Assembly (NCBI GenBank): GCA_024114885.1
Contig: CP099429.1
Span: 124,001 to 188,000, forward strand
DNA length: 64,000 bases
Direction of reading: 5' to 3'
Origin: Septoria linicola
Lineage: Eukaryota > Ascomycota > Dothideomycetes > Mycosphaerellales > Mycosphaerellaceae
Part shown: piece by piece, positions 32,733-44,115 of the stretch
Layout: the number at the start of each line of letters is the position of its first letter
Numbering within the stretch: position 1 is the first letter of the stretch
Notes under the pieces: model-generated
What the model was told of the DNA's origin: nothing
Database searches by the model: none
The model's input: the letters and a program-made list of their open reading frames with translations, nothing else
Made by a program: the position numbers and the translations under genes

Positions 32733-34733
32733 CTACGTCAACGCAACCCCCTCCCCACCCCCATCCTCCCTCTTCTTCCTCCTCCTCAACTTCTTCATAA
32801 CCAACCACGTCCCCACCAACAACACCGCCGGAAACGCCGCTCCCCAATACGAGAAACTCCTCGTATAATCCTTCACACCCATTTTCAAACTCGGCTGTCC
32901 AATCAACGCACAAATCCTCTCAGACTCTAATTCACCATTAACAGCCACGACGCAAATCTGATGCTGTCCGCGTATATGCTCCGGAATATCGATGTTTTGT
33001 TCGGTGGTGTATGCTATGATGGGGTCTTCTTGGCCGGGGATGCCGATGACTCCGATGTCTTCGCCTTTGGGAGGTTTGCGTGGATGGCCAGGGACTTGCG
33101 AGTCGATGAGGTAGCCTGCTGCGCCTTCTGCTTGGCCCCAGGTCGCTTTTATGCTGGTGTTACTTGTGCGATGCAGTTTGAGCGCGCGAGGTGTTTTCGG
33201 TACTCCGCCGCCAACAACGATGGGGCGTCCGTAGCGGTATATGCTGCCGCCTTCGGGGTCGGTCCAGGTTGCGAGGCGGATGGAGCGGATTTCGCCTTTG
33301 AGCAGGCCTGTGATGTTGCCGAATTGGGCATAGGAGCCAAAGATGTTCCACATTGGCCAGCCTGGGTATGTAGAGCCGACTCCATACTGCGTGATGTTCC
33401 ATTTGCCTGCTTTGTTCTCGGGTGGCGACCAGCTGACGAGGAAGCCGTCGCTCGTGCTTACTGTGCGAATGTTGGTCGGCGGAGGCGCTGTACTGCGTGT
33501 CGAGACGCCTGTCACAATCTCTGACCACTCGTTCTCACAAGTCATGCCGTAGCAAGCTCTGAGCTTAAACTCGTACTCAATGCCAGCTTCAGACGCGACG
33601 ACATCGGTCCTGTTGCGATACTGTCGATGAACCTCCCATTTGTCATCTCCTGCTCCCGCTAATCGATGCGCCGTCTCGTAGCCTAAGATGCCATATCTCC
33701 TGGTCCAGGTCAATTTGACTCCCATGGGACTTCCTTCCACTCGAATGTCCTCTTTGCGTGGCGGAGACAGATCTCTTCTCGGCATAGTTGCCAGATCTGG
33801 GACCTCTAATGGCGAGGCACCTTCCAAGCCAATGGCGAGATTTTCGATCATGACTTTGGCAAAGGGTCGGGCCAGCTCGTAGTCTCCGAGAGAGCTAGGA
33901 TGCAGGCCATCAAATGCTCCTGGGCAAGGAACATCCGGTCCGCAGGAGTACGAGCTGGCGATGTCGACGAGGTAGACAGGGCTCTCGGGCGTGCTCCAGC
34001 TTGGCAGCTGCTCCTGGATCAAAGTATTGTATCTGATTGTGTTCCGTGTAATGTCGTCTCGGAACTTCGTTCGATGCACTATGTTCGCGATTGCAAATTT
34101 GAGGGTCGGATTTCCTTTCCTGGCATTTTCGACAATTGATTTGATGCGCACCAGGACTTGTTCCGGGAGATCCTGGTCAAGACATTCGTAAGTGGTAGGT
34201 GAGAAGGTTCCGTTGCAGGTCCAGCTCAAGTCGTTGTATCCAAGGAGCACAAGCATGATATCCGGACGATACTCTCGGACTCGACGTTCAATGACTTCTT
34301 TGGCGAGTCTAGCTTGGTAGCCAGAGGTAGAAAAGTGGTCTGCGTCAAAGTCTTTAGACACTTCTTCTGCATAGCCCCATGGTATGCGATACGGTCCTGT
34401 GCCCGGGTAGTCTGGTTTGAGCTCGAAGACGAGTGGGCTTTCTGTTGGTTGAGGAGGTTGTGGTGGAAGAACAGCCAGCGGCGCGTCCACGCCTTTTCAG
34501 ATGATCAGCTCTACTCGAGGTGCATACTGTCCGATGAGCATACCTGTGTAGGGCCCCACAAAGTCGAATGGTACGTTTTGTCTTGCGAGCCATTGCCAGA
34601 GACGATATCGCCAGCCAAAATCACCTTCGTGGGCATGTGTGATGGAGTCGCCAGCTATCATGATCCTGACAGGCTCAGCTGCTGTTCGAGTTGCTGCCAA
34701 GGCCGGCTGGCCTTTCGTTTCGTGGCCGGCCAT
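32733..34733 (-). CDS. SGNH hydrolase with fibronectin-type-III repeats and C-terminal membrane anchor
   Basis: Two exons (34544-34733 and 32733-34492) with a 51-base intron encode 649 residues. The SGNH hydrolase domain (1 to about 245) shows the nucleophile Ser30 in IMIAGDSITHA, the oxyanion GYNDLSW block and the catalytic Asp-His pair in DGLHPS. Such enzymes deacetylate or de-esterify polysaccharides or lipids. Residues about 275-560 contain FN3-like beta modules (VKLTWTRRYG, GFLVSWSPPENKAG, SIKATWGQAEGAAGYLI). Near the C-terminus a helix (AAFPAVLLVGTWLVM) is followed by KKLRRRKKRE, a stop-transfer pattern placing most of the protein outside the cytosol. No signal peptide is visible at the only good start, so an unrecognised first exon is possible. 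The substrate is unknown. Confidence 0.85.
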
Positions 34734-35318
34734 AATAAATTCTCAATGCTGCCACACTGGGAGTGGATCTTGCCTCACTATCATGGTCGTGACTGTCGCG
34801 TGGAGTGGCGAGTGCAACGCGTCGAGGAGAAGATGAGGTGTACTGGAGGGTGCCGCTGTGGCGTTCGCGCTACAGGCGTTGTGGTAATTTAAGCTTCTGG
34901 CGAAGGACGCTGTGCGATCGAATGGCCTCGGGAGGCGTCCACGTTTCTGTAAAGAGATGCCACATGGCTTTAAGCTGGATCTAGAAGTCGTTGCGCGAAA
35001 TGTGTTGTAAGCAATAAAGTGTTTGAACCGATGAAAGATTGCGCCCTGCCGAATTGGCTTACTTCAGGACTGCTGATTGGTAAGTATTGCGACATTGTTA
35101 AAACTGCACCAAGTACCGCTGCGCCACTTCCGATAGTTTGCATGCTGGCATCTGACAGTCGTAAATGTGGTGTTGCCGAGACCTGAAGTGGTTGCTGCAA
35201 GCTACAGAAGGCCGACAAAGTTTCTATATGCCGAGACATTCATTACCTGCAAAGGCCCGGATGGGGGACTGCTGTTTCCGGCAACAGTTCTAGACATCAT
35301 CTCATCATTTCATGTCAC
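34734..35318. other. Intergenic region
   Basis: Promoter of the SGNH gene and 3' flank of CCT6. No gene seen. Confidence 0.5.
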
Positions 35319-36997
35319 TCATTCCTCTTCTCCGCCTCCTCCAGGCGGACCTGACTTGCCCATCTGCCGCGCCTTGAGCATTTCGTCGCATAGCAGCAGA
35401 TTTGATGCGATGCCTGTCGAGCTAGCAATGCTGTTTCGCAGTACTCGGAAGCTGTCAAACACACCGGATTGCTCTGGGTCCATTGGCTCTCCGAGGGCGA
35501 GGTCGAGTCCAGCGACGTGGCCATCTGCATGCTCGTCTTGTAGCGTGGCGACTGTGAACGTGTTAGCATGTGTCTTGTCCTCCTTCTCGTGATGAACTTA
35601 CTGCAATCCTGGATGTCGTGCCCACTGTTGGCTGCCAGAGTCTTGGGAATGACCAGAAGAGCATCTGCGAACGCTGCAACGCCCCACTTCGCCTTGCCCT
35701 TGACTTGCTTGGCGAATTCGTCTGATGTGAGTCGTCGCGCTGCAGCAACCTGGAAAGCACCACCTCCAGGCACCACACTGCCGTCGACAATCATGTTGTA
35801 GACTGACCGCAGACCATCTCGTACGGCGTCCTTGATTTGTGTAATTGTGTGTGCGTTGGGGCCCTTGATCAGGATCGTGACTGACTTGGCCTCCTTCACT
35901 TCCTCAATGAAGGTGTATTTCTCCTCACCCAGCTGGTGCTCGTAGACGTGGCCGGCCCAGCCCAAGACATCTGGCGTCAAGTCGTCGACACTGTTCTGTG
36001 CTGTGCCACCGCAGATGAGCTGCAGCCTCTCCATGTTTCTCCTCTTTGCTCTTCGCAGGGCGAAAATGCCGTTCTTGACCAAGACGTCCAGGGACAGTGG
36101 GTCAATGCCTTTTTGATTGATGATCACGAAGCCCTTGTTGGGATCTGTGCCGCACACCTCCTTCTTCAGCTCAACAATCTTGCGCAGCTTGTCGTCGACG
36201 AACCTCCGCTCGCTCTCCACCAGCTTTTCTCGCTGCTCGGCGCTGTTGTAGTAGAAGCCACTGTTGATCTCGCTCTTCTCGTACTCCAAGCTGACGTTCA
36301 TGGTCAGAATGTAGGCGTTCTTGACGTCTTTCGGCATGTCGGGATGTCTCGCGCCGTGGTCGAGGGCCAGTCCACGGATGAGCTGTGTGTCTGCGGCGGT
36401 GCGGTGTTGCATGGTCATAATCTCAATCATGTGCAGGTCGGGCTTTGCGGGCGCGTGGTAGATGGCCAGCACCGAGTCGACAATGTCCGGCGTCAGCTGC
36501 TCGGCCAGCGTCTTGTTGATTTTGGTGCTCAGACTGGTGCGGGCGACGTTCAGCAGCAGTTCGCGGTCAACATCCTTGGGCAGCTTGAAGTCGTCCAAGA
36601 AGCGCAGCGTCTCGTTCTTGGCCACCTCGTAGCCGTCGGTGATGACTCGCGGGTGCAGTCCTTCGGCAATGTATCGATTGGCCTGCTTCAACAGCTCGCC
36701 GACCATCAGCACCACGCTCGTCGTTCCATCGCCGCAAATCTCGTCCTGCGCCGTGGCTGCTCGTGCAATCATGACCGCCGTGGGATTCTGAATCTGCATT
36801 TCCTTCAACAGCACACTTCCGTCTTTGGTCAGTTTGATCTGTCCCGAGCCATCGACCAGCATCTTCAAGGTGCCACTGGGACCCAGGTTGGACGCCAGCA
36901 CATCTTGCAGTCCTTCACCTGCTGAGATGTTGACTCGCAGCGCTTCACCTCGGCGACGCGATTCCGCCTTGGGGTTGAGCAGTTGAGCTGCCGACAT
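35319..36997 (-). CDS. CCT6: Cytosolic chaperonin subunit CCT6 (TCP-1 zeta)
   Basis: Two exons (35602-36997 and 35319-35551) across a 50-base intron (GTAAGT, GCTAAC branch, CACAG) encode 542 residues, the usual length of a CCT subunit. Group II chaperonin signatures are present: NLGPSGTLKMLVDGSGQIKL, QDEICGDGTTSVVLMVGELL (ATP-binding GDGTT) and DGSVVPGGGAFQVAAAR. The start MSAAQLLNPKAESRRRGEAL and VYEHQLGEEKYTFIEE identify the zeta subunit. CCT/TRiC folds actin, tubulin and WD-repeat proteins in the cytosol. Reading through the intron would replace the conserved end (SGVFDSFRVLRNSIASSTGI) with nonsense, which supports the splice. Confidence 0.97.
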
Positions 36998-37310
36998 GGT
37001 GGGATATGTCGAAATGTGGCAGGCAGTGGTGTGGAAGGTGTTGTTTTGTTGTGGTTGCTGTCTGCGAGCCGTTTCCTAACTTTTTGGTCCAGCAGGAAAG
37101 CGCGACCCGCGAATCTCGGAATCGGAAGCCCTAGTTAGAACTAGTCAACTTAATCTACCGGGCGGGCAGGCATCTTCGCACTACAACCACCAAGTCGTCA
37201 CCAACTGATCGTTCACAGGGCGTGCGATCTGCCCGACTGACCTCCACTGCGACTAACATAATCCTCTGTAGGTGCACTCATTCCTTTCCCACTTTCCTCA
37301 CTTCTTCAAC
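36998..37310. promoter_or_regulatory. Divergent promoter region, CCT6 / decarboxylase
   Basis: 313 bases between two divergent start codons, containing both promoters. No specific element was identified. Confidence 0.5.
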
Positions 37311-38750
37311 ATGTCTTCAGGACAAGTTCTGCCCGATCCAGCCACAACAGCGTCATCAAGAACGCAACTCGTCCGCATACTTCCTGCCCAAGGTCTCGGT
37401 ACAGCTCAAGCTGTGAAGCATGTTCAGCAAGTGGTCGAGCCAGCGTTGAACCAGAGCTCTCAGTCACCAAACTACTATGGCTTTGTCACCGGAGGATCAA
37501 CCAGAGCAGCTTCCCTGGCCGACGAACTGGTGACTCGCTACGACCAGAACGTAGCCGTCCACCTCCCGGGCGAAGCCATCACCACTGATGTCGAGGATGC
37601 CGCTCTCCTTCAACTGCTGGATCTAGTCAAGCTTCCTCAAGATGAGTGGAAACACCGCATCTTCACAACCGGAGCAACTGCAAGCAATGTTCTGGGCTTG
37701 GCGTCTGGCCGAGAATGGGTCATATCAGAGGCTGCCAAGCGTCAAGGCACAACAGCCAATATCTCTGAAGATGGCATCCACGAGGCGATGAAGAAAGCAG
37801 ACATTGACTCTATTCAAATTCTGACGACACTCCCACATTCTTCTCTCGGCAAAGCAGCTTCCATTGTTGGTCTAGGGAGAAACTCCGTGAAGTCTCTTGG
37901 CCTCTATCAATCCCCCTGGAACTTTGCTGTGGATGCCTTAGAAGAGGCTCTCGCAACACCGCGTACAGCATCAATCATCGCCATATCTGCGGGTGAGGTC
38001 AACACAGGCTTCTTCGCAACCACAGCCGGCGACCTTGTCAAAATTCGCGAGCTCGCAGATAAATATCACGCTTGGATCCACGTTGACGCCGCTTTCGGTC
38101 TTCAATCTCGCCTTCTCCCAACAGACAAGAATGAATACGCTGTCCTCACTCAAGGCGTGGCAGATCTCGAACTCGCAGACAGCATCACAGGCGATGCACA
38201 CAAACTGCTCAATGTCCCGTATGATTGCGGAATCTTCTTCTCCCGGCACCTCGACATCGGTACATCCGTCTTCCAGAATGCTGGCGCAGCCTACTTTAGC
38301 AGTTCAGCAACCGATATGCCCTCACCTTCGTCCGTCGGTATTGAAAACTCTCGCCGCTTCAGAGCATTACCGGTCTACAGCACTCTCCTGGCCCACGGCC
38401 GAGACGGCTACCTCTCTATCCTCGAAAAGCAAATTGCCCTCGCACGAGGCATTGCTACATTCATCCAATCTGAGCCCGCATTAGAACTCCTCCCTCGCTT
38501 CCCACCTTCCTTCCGACGAGTGAAAGAGGGGTGGTTGAACAGGATATACATTATTGTCTTGTTTCGTGCAGCGAATGATACAGAGAACGAGACGTTGGTG
38601 CAGAAGATTAATGCTACGCGAAGGATATATGTCAGTGGGACGGTGTGGGATGGAAGGCCGGCTGCGAGGTTTGCTGTGTCGAACTGGCAGGTTGATGTGG
38701 AGAGGGATTTGAGGTTGATTAAGGAGGTGCTGTGGCAGGTGCTTGACTGA
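37311..38750 (+). CDS. PLP-dependent group II amino-acid decarboxylase-like enzyme
   Basis: A 479-residue single-exon protein (ATG 37311). It has the fold-type I layout: NYYGFVTGGSTRAASLADEL, FTTGATASNVLGLASGRE (cofactor phosphate loop), WIHVDAAFG (Asp pairing with the pyridine nitrogen) and SITGDAHKLLNVPYDCG with the Schiff-base Lys298. This is the pattern of aromatic-L-amino-acid, tyrosine or glutamate decarboxylases and related aldehyde-forming enzymes. The motif after Lys (LNVPYDCG) resembles fungal tyrosine-decarboxylase-like proteins, but substrate specificity cannot be read from it. It probably acts in the cytosol; no targeting signal is visible. Confidence 0.9.
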   Translation: MSSGQVLPDPATTASSRTQLVRILPAQGLGTAQAVKHVQQVVEPALNQSSQSPNYYGFVTGGSTRAASLADELVTRYDQNVAVHLPGEAITTDVEDAALLQLLDLVKLPQDEWKHRIFTTGATASNVLGLASGREWVISEAAKRQGTTANISEDGIHEAMKKADIDSIQILTTLPHSSLGKAASIVGLGRNSVKSLGLYQSPWNFAVDALEEALATPRTASIIAISAGEVNTGFFATTAGDLVKIRELADKYHAWIHVDAAFGLQSRLLPTDKNEYAVLTQGVADLELADSITGDAHKLLNVPYDCGIFFSRHLDIGTSVFQNAGAAYFSSSATDMPSPSSVGIENSRRFRALPVYSTLLAHGRDGYLSILEKQIALARGIATFIQSEPALELLPRFPPSFRRVKEGWLNRIYIIVLFRAANDTENETLVQKINATRRIYVSGTVWDGRPAARFAVSNWQVDVERDLRLIKEVLWQVLD

Positions 38751-39184
38751 TTGTATGTTCGAATGGACGAAGACGAAATGTCATAAAACAAATGTTGTGC
38801 CTCTTCCGATACATGGACCAGTCGATCACTGTCTATAGACAGTCAGATCTGCGGCGTTAGAAGCTCAATTAGCACCTACAAATGCTACGGTGCAACAGAC
38901 GCCCCGTTTTGTCTGATACTCCGCGCTCGTCGAATCCCCTCTCATATCGTCGATCAACCCCGTCATATGTCCAACCAATGCCAGTCCCGGGCCAAGGCAT
39001 TACCGAACTCAAGCAACAAGATCTGAGATCCCCAAAACCCCCTCAAGGCCCACGAACCACTCGGCGAAGTCCCTGCCCATCAGAAATCAGCTCATAGACA
39101 GCCCGTACAAACCGCAAACATCCACTTACCCAACTTCAGCTGTCTCCTCTCCTCTCCTCCCTCCCTCTCCCCCATCCCCTCCCC
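38751..39184. other. Convergent intergenic region with pyrimidine tract
   Basis: 3' flanks of the decarboxylase gene and the secreted-protein gene. A CT-rich tract occupies about 39145-39183 just beyond the stop codon of the latter. Confidence 0.5.
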
Positions 39185-39502
39185 TCAAATCTTCGCATCA
39201 CACCCCTTATCACAACTACAAAAGGAAATAATCGTCCCGGGCGGATTCCGCGTCCTCACTCTACAACTCGCACTACACAGCTGGCCTTCTGCATTCGTCG
39301 AAAAGCAATTCTCCTCGCATGATTTGCAGTCCATGCTCTCCTCGGGACCGAAGCAGGTTTCCGAGTCGGCGGTGCAGGCGGGGTTTTCTTGGCGGCGGAG
39401 GAGGGAGAAGGGTGTGTTGGGCGTGCTTGATGTGCCTGGGGCGGCGAGGGTGAGGGTTGAGAGGGTGGAGAGGAGGGCGAGGAAGAGGGTGGTGGTGTGC
39501 AT
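39185..39502 (-). CDS. Small secreted cysteine-rich protein, effector-like
   Basis: A 105-residue intronless protein. It starts with a clear signal peptide (MHTTTLFLALLSTLSTLTLA, cleavage likely after the AAP region) and a short pro-segment ending FSLLRRQ, a Kex2-type site. The mature part carries ten Cys in the order C-X6-C-X8-C-X2-C-X3-C-X9-C-X3-C-X14-C-X1-C-X3-C, enough for five disulfides. No homologous family recognised. Size, secretion signal, high even Cys content and its place 1.35 kb from a transposon island fit the usual description of a candidate effector, but no function is shown. The pro-region resembles that of the gene at 17988-18335 (FSLERRQ). Confidence 0.85.
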   Translation of the reverse strand: MHTTTLFLALLSTLSTLTLAAPGTSSTPNTPFSLLRRQENPACTADSETCFGPEESMDCKSCEENCFSTNAEGQLCSASCRVRTRNPPGTIISFCSCDKGCDAKI

Positions 39503-40845
39503 GGTTGAGATTTGGTGGAGGTGGGTTTGTGGAGATGCCGGCTGATGCTTCGGGCGCTGCTGGAGAATGGGCAGATTGCGAGTGTGATTGAGTCGGTGGT
39601 GTTCTATTGATGTTCCTAGGTATCGAGTAGCTATATATGTTGATGCTTGGGACTCTGCTTGTCTGACAGGTTATCGAGACTGGGACTCACGCCGAGCCGG
39701 CTGCTCATTGCCGCAATTCTGTCTATTGTCCAGTGTGCGTCACCTGTTGGGTGTAATATTTTGGCTCTGCGGATCGACGTGCTATTCGACAGATACAGAG
39801 CAACGTGCAAGCCGCGTGCGCATGATGCGCCAAGTCTGCCTATCGATTTCCATGCTCTGAGTGTACGCATGGGACGACGGCGTCCAATCAGCAATGGTAC
39901 TGCAGTCATTCGGAATGTAACAGAACGCTGATCAGAGTCCACGACTCGGGATGTGAGCACGCTCACAGCAGCTAGCGCTACACATACTACTGTGAAGCAA
40001 GTATTGTCTGTGACGATCTCCTCTTAGGACGACTCCTAGTTCCAGAAACCAACAGTCACAGCTCACTGTAGCTCATCTAGCAATGCAACTTCCAGTCTTG
40101 GCCTGGTGCCTCTACTGGCAGAACTTCTTGATGCCAAGCGGTCGATTGAAGTGATGTCTGCCCGTAGTGGCGATAGAGCTTGGCATATGTTGCGGCCGTA
40201 AACTGATCGGCAGAGATGCAGCTTGATGTCTCAGCGGTAAAGCGGTAAAGATGGCAGAGCAGAGTCCATCCGGACCGACACGGCCATTGGAGTCGAGCTT
40301 GCTACCGTTGGCCTGACCATGGCTAGGTCGTAGTCTGCGTCTCCAATATGCACTAGAGAGTTCGTAAAGTCTTGTACAAGTCTGAGGTGAGGGGACAGCT
40401 CGGGCATGATGACCTAGGGCAGCGCATGGCGAATGCACTTGTTCCAAGCGTGCACATGGTTACCATCACATGTGTGACAAGCGCTCACTGGCTTTCAGGA
40501 TCGCATCTTCTCAGGAAGGCGGAAAGAAGGAATGCTTACTTGGAGAACGTGAGGTCGATCGCCCAAACGCCAGGACGCTTGAACCCGCACACCCCCGGCC
40601 TCCCAAGAAATCGCTGAGCTTCCGACCTCATCCTTTCTCGAGTGCTTGTCAGACACTTGTGTTCACACCATTCCCTCGTGCGCTTCACCGCGAGAGCAGC
40701 CGCAGTACACCCCCTACATGATCTTGCGAGAGATGCAGTTCAAACCGACGTTTGGTGTGCTCGATCGCACATCTCGCCACTGAGCCGTGAAGCCAGTCTC
40801 TACAGCTAGCAGTCTCGGCGAAGGATTCAGTTCGACCTTGGCAGA
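39503..40845. other. Intergenic, 1.3 kb before the transposon island
   Basis: Normal-composition DNA; several short overlapping frames on both strands without domains. It contains the presumed promoter of the secreted-protein gene. There is no sign of RIP leakage up to the element boundary. Confidence 0.5.
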
Positions 40846-40853
40846 TGTGCAGT
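40846..40853 (+). repeat. Target-site duplication of hAT, left copy
   Basis: TGTGCAGT, identical to 51194-51201. The 8-bp length is characteristic of hAT insertions. Confidence 0.9.
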
Positions 40854-40994
40854 CAGACTGGTCGCCAAGCAAGTAGGATTCACTTGTTTGCAAGCCTTGC
40901 GGCAAGTAAGTAAGCAAGTAGAGAGCCTGGCTGTTACGTAAGCAAGGCAAGTAAGCAAGTGAATAAATGGCAAGTGACTTGCAAGCCTTGCGGC
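40854..40994. repeat. 5' terminal and subterminal repeat region of hAT
   Basis: After the 10-bp inverted repeat, CAAGT or its complement ACTTG occurs eight times by eye, and TTGCAAGCCTTGCGGC occurs twice (40888-40903 and 40979-40994). Clustered subterminal motifs are the known binding sites of hAT transposases. The stretch lacks the RIP pattern of the interior. Confidence 0.75.
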
Positions 40995-43099
40995 CTAACG
41001 TTATCCTTCTTCTCCACCGTACGCACCTCTACTAAATCGAGCTATTGGCCTATTCTCTATATAAATCGCGATCTAAGATAGGCGACGAGGTAGATATAGC
41101 GGGCTATAAGTAGGAATCGTACTGAACGCGGTAGGTTATCGACCTTATACGTAACGACACGCTATCTCCGGTAGCTCCGCCGATAATACTAACTGTAACT
41201 ACAACTGCCGTTATTAAGCTTACTACGTACGATAACCTATCGCCGTTATTAGAGCTAGTACTAATATAGCCCTCGTTATAAGAGCGGCGGCTGTTTAACT
41301 TCTTGTCGGTCGATATTAGTACGTAGCGGCTACGCGTGCAAAATAAGGTTATATTTATTCGAGTAAGGGTAGTAGAATTATAGTAATTGTTTCGTACGAC
41401 GGCGTTAGAGCGTTTATTATACTATTCTCTACCGTTTAATAGTATTAAGATATACGAGATAATCGAGTAGTGTCCGTAGGTATATAGGATAGTATAGCTA
41501 GGCTATTATAAGTGTCTAGTCTACTACGCGCGTATTAAGAGTAAGGGTATTAGTATAGTTATACTAGATCGTTATAAGGTAAATAAGGTATAGGGATCGT
41601 TAAAGAAGTAGCTAAAGCCGTGTAATTAGGCGGTCTAATTAGCTCGGCTACGCTAGCCGAGCTCGCTTATATACGCTTAACGTTAAATCTAATAGCTTAA
41701 GACCCTAAATTCCTCGTAGTCTATCGTCGTAATTATAGTATAGTTTCTTCTACTTTAAATAACATTACTAGAACATATTAGATAGATAAGTTTAGTAGTA
41801 CAAAATAGAGCTTAGATAGTTAGCTAAATTTCTATATAAAAACATCTCTATATTTGTATAGTTCTAGTACTAAAACTTTAAGCTTATTTTCTTATCGCAT
41901 TTTATTATTAGTAGACTATTACTTTCTAGCTAATAGAGAAACTATATCTGCTACTACAGATATATCTTTATATCGTCTTAAAACACCTATCGTTACTAAA
42001 TAGCTTACGCCGAATCTAATAGGCAAATTAATATATTCTAAAACGGGTATTATATAGCGCGCTAGTAAGTTAAAGTAAGTTTAGTCTAGTCTTAGGGTTA
42101 CAAGTTATCGGCTTACGGGGATACGGAGGTGTTAACTAAGAGCGACACTAATAACTCTAAACACTAGCGTAATAATAATAACGCTATTATAGAGTATAGT
42201 ATAGACACGGAATTAGTATCAGACCTATCTTTAGTAATTGGCACCGACTTAGAGTCTATACTATTAGAATTAGCTACGTAGGTAGACGATAACGCGTCTA
42301 TATAGGCTTCGTAGCCTATACTCTTCAAACGCCTTACAAAACGTAAACACGATAATAATACTAAATTGCTCGACTAACTAGACTTCGAACGATTGCTAGT
42401 ATACTCTTAGCTAATAGACGATGCTTAGATTACTTTATAGGTCTTTGCGTATAGCTAGCGGCTATAGAACGCGCGTAAAAAGGCAGTTTAGGTATATAAG
42501 ATCTACTACTCTCGGAAGGCGTAGATACGTAGTAAATAGGCTAGTCTCTACGACGTAGACAAATCGATATCTTTAGTAGGAGTATACTTAAGGCAAGTAT
42601 ACAGTATATATAAGGAAGGTAAGGGGCTACTAGAGACACCTTTAAGTAAGCGGTATAAGCCTATAGATAGGCACGTAACGCCTTAGAGCGTTAATAATAA
42701 TACGGCTATTAAATTCGATACGGACGACTTCCTTACGTTGCTATATATATAGCTAATTGTAGATAATATTACCTTCTACAAGTACGATTTACTAGCCTTT
42801 AGAGCGCTCCTATCCTACCTCTAACCTCGTTACCGCTAATTTATTCCTTTATACTAAACTACGAGCTCTAAGATAGTAATAGTATTCGATAGACAACTCG
42901 GCCGTATTATAGAGGATTTAGTAGCTACTATTACGAGAATTAGCTTCTTATTCGACCTATAGACGTCTAAAAACAAACTAGTATTACTTAGTATTATTAT
43001 ATACTTTATCTCTATAGAAGGTTAACTAAGGATAATATTACTAGATCTACTAAGGTAGAAGGGCCGTTATACTAGCTGTAATATTGTAGAGACTATAGT

Positions 43100-43420
43100 A
43101 GAGGTAATAGTATACTATAACCTATACGATAAAGTTAGTTACTTTATCTCTAATAACGCTAGTAACAACCCTAAGGTAATTAAGTACCTTACGTAGGAAT
43201 ACGGCTTCGATAAACACTAGAATTAGCTACGCTATATAGGCTATATATTCAACCTCGTTAGACAGGCTACGCTAACTAGCAAAGATCTAGAAGTACTTGA
43301 ATCTAAAGCTATTAATGCAGCTACTAATAGACTAACGTTTAAGGATATAATACTACTATATTAGCGTCGCCGTAGACTAATTAGCAAGCTTTATAACACG
43401 CTCTATTATCTTGATCGTTT
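43100..43420 (+). pseudogene. hAT transposase fragment, central domain
   Basis: Conserved central block of a hAT transposase (DKVSYFISNNASNNPKVIK, then LRYIGYIFNLVRQATL), interrupted by TAG codons. It shows the same landmarks as the relative at 30520-30768. Confidence 0.8.
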
Positions 43421-43832
43421 ACTATAGGCATAGGAGGAGGTAGAACGACTATAGCTTACCGAGGTAGCTCTATTTAAGGTAGAGGGCGACAAGGACATAT
43501 ATCGTCTATTACACGACGTATACACGCGCTAGTACTTATTCGACGATAGCTCTAAGCGTGTATTGAAGCTTAGAGCCGCTATTAATAAGTACTACGAACA
43601 AGAGGTAGATAAGTAGTATATAGCTATACGGAAGTAGACTAAGAAACACCCTAATAGGTACTATATAAAGCTAGAGCCTTCTATCGTCCGTAATTAATTA
43701 ATAGACAACGATTAGTATATAATTAAGTAGTATCGCGAGATCCTCTAGCTATTAAAGATAGTAACAAAGACACTATAGGGCACTAGCGGCGGTAAGTTTA
43801 GTACTATTTAGTAAGTACTACTAGTAATAGAG

Positions 43833-43837
43833 GTACT
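43833..43837 (+). repeat. Target-site duplication of Copia, left copy
   Basis: GTACT, repeated at 50137-50141 directly after the right LTR. Confidence 0.85.
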
Positions 43838-44115
43838 TGTTAAAAGTAGAGGGCGTTTATAGATACCACACAATATTAAGGAGGGTATAGCGTAGTAAAG
43901 AAGAATAGGGGATCAATCTTAAACTGACTTATACACATAGTATAGTAGTAATATACTAGGAACCAAATACAAAGTTAATTAAGTTAGTTATCTAAGAAGA
44001 GAAGAGAGAGAAGCAAGATGTACCTCTTACTAAGCCTTAGGTAGATGCCTTAGGCATCTAGAACTATGCTCAGAAGTCTATATCTAGACTGACTATCTAG
44101 GATACATTCTTAACA
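43838..44115 (-). repeat. Copia LTR (3' LTR in element orientation)
   Basis: 278 bp, beginning TGTTAAAAG and ending CTTAACA (TG...CA). It is nearly identical to 49859-50136, with about ten differences, all transitions. Confidence 0.95.

Noticed and set aside
35936..36925. 329-codon plus-strand frame
   Set aside because: It is the antisense shadow of CCT6; the Val/Gln-rich, domain-free composition is typical of such shadows.
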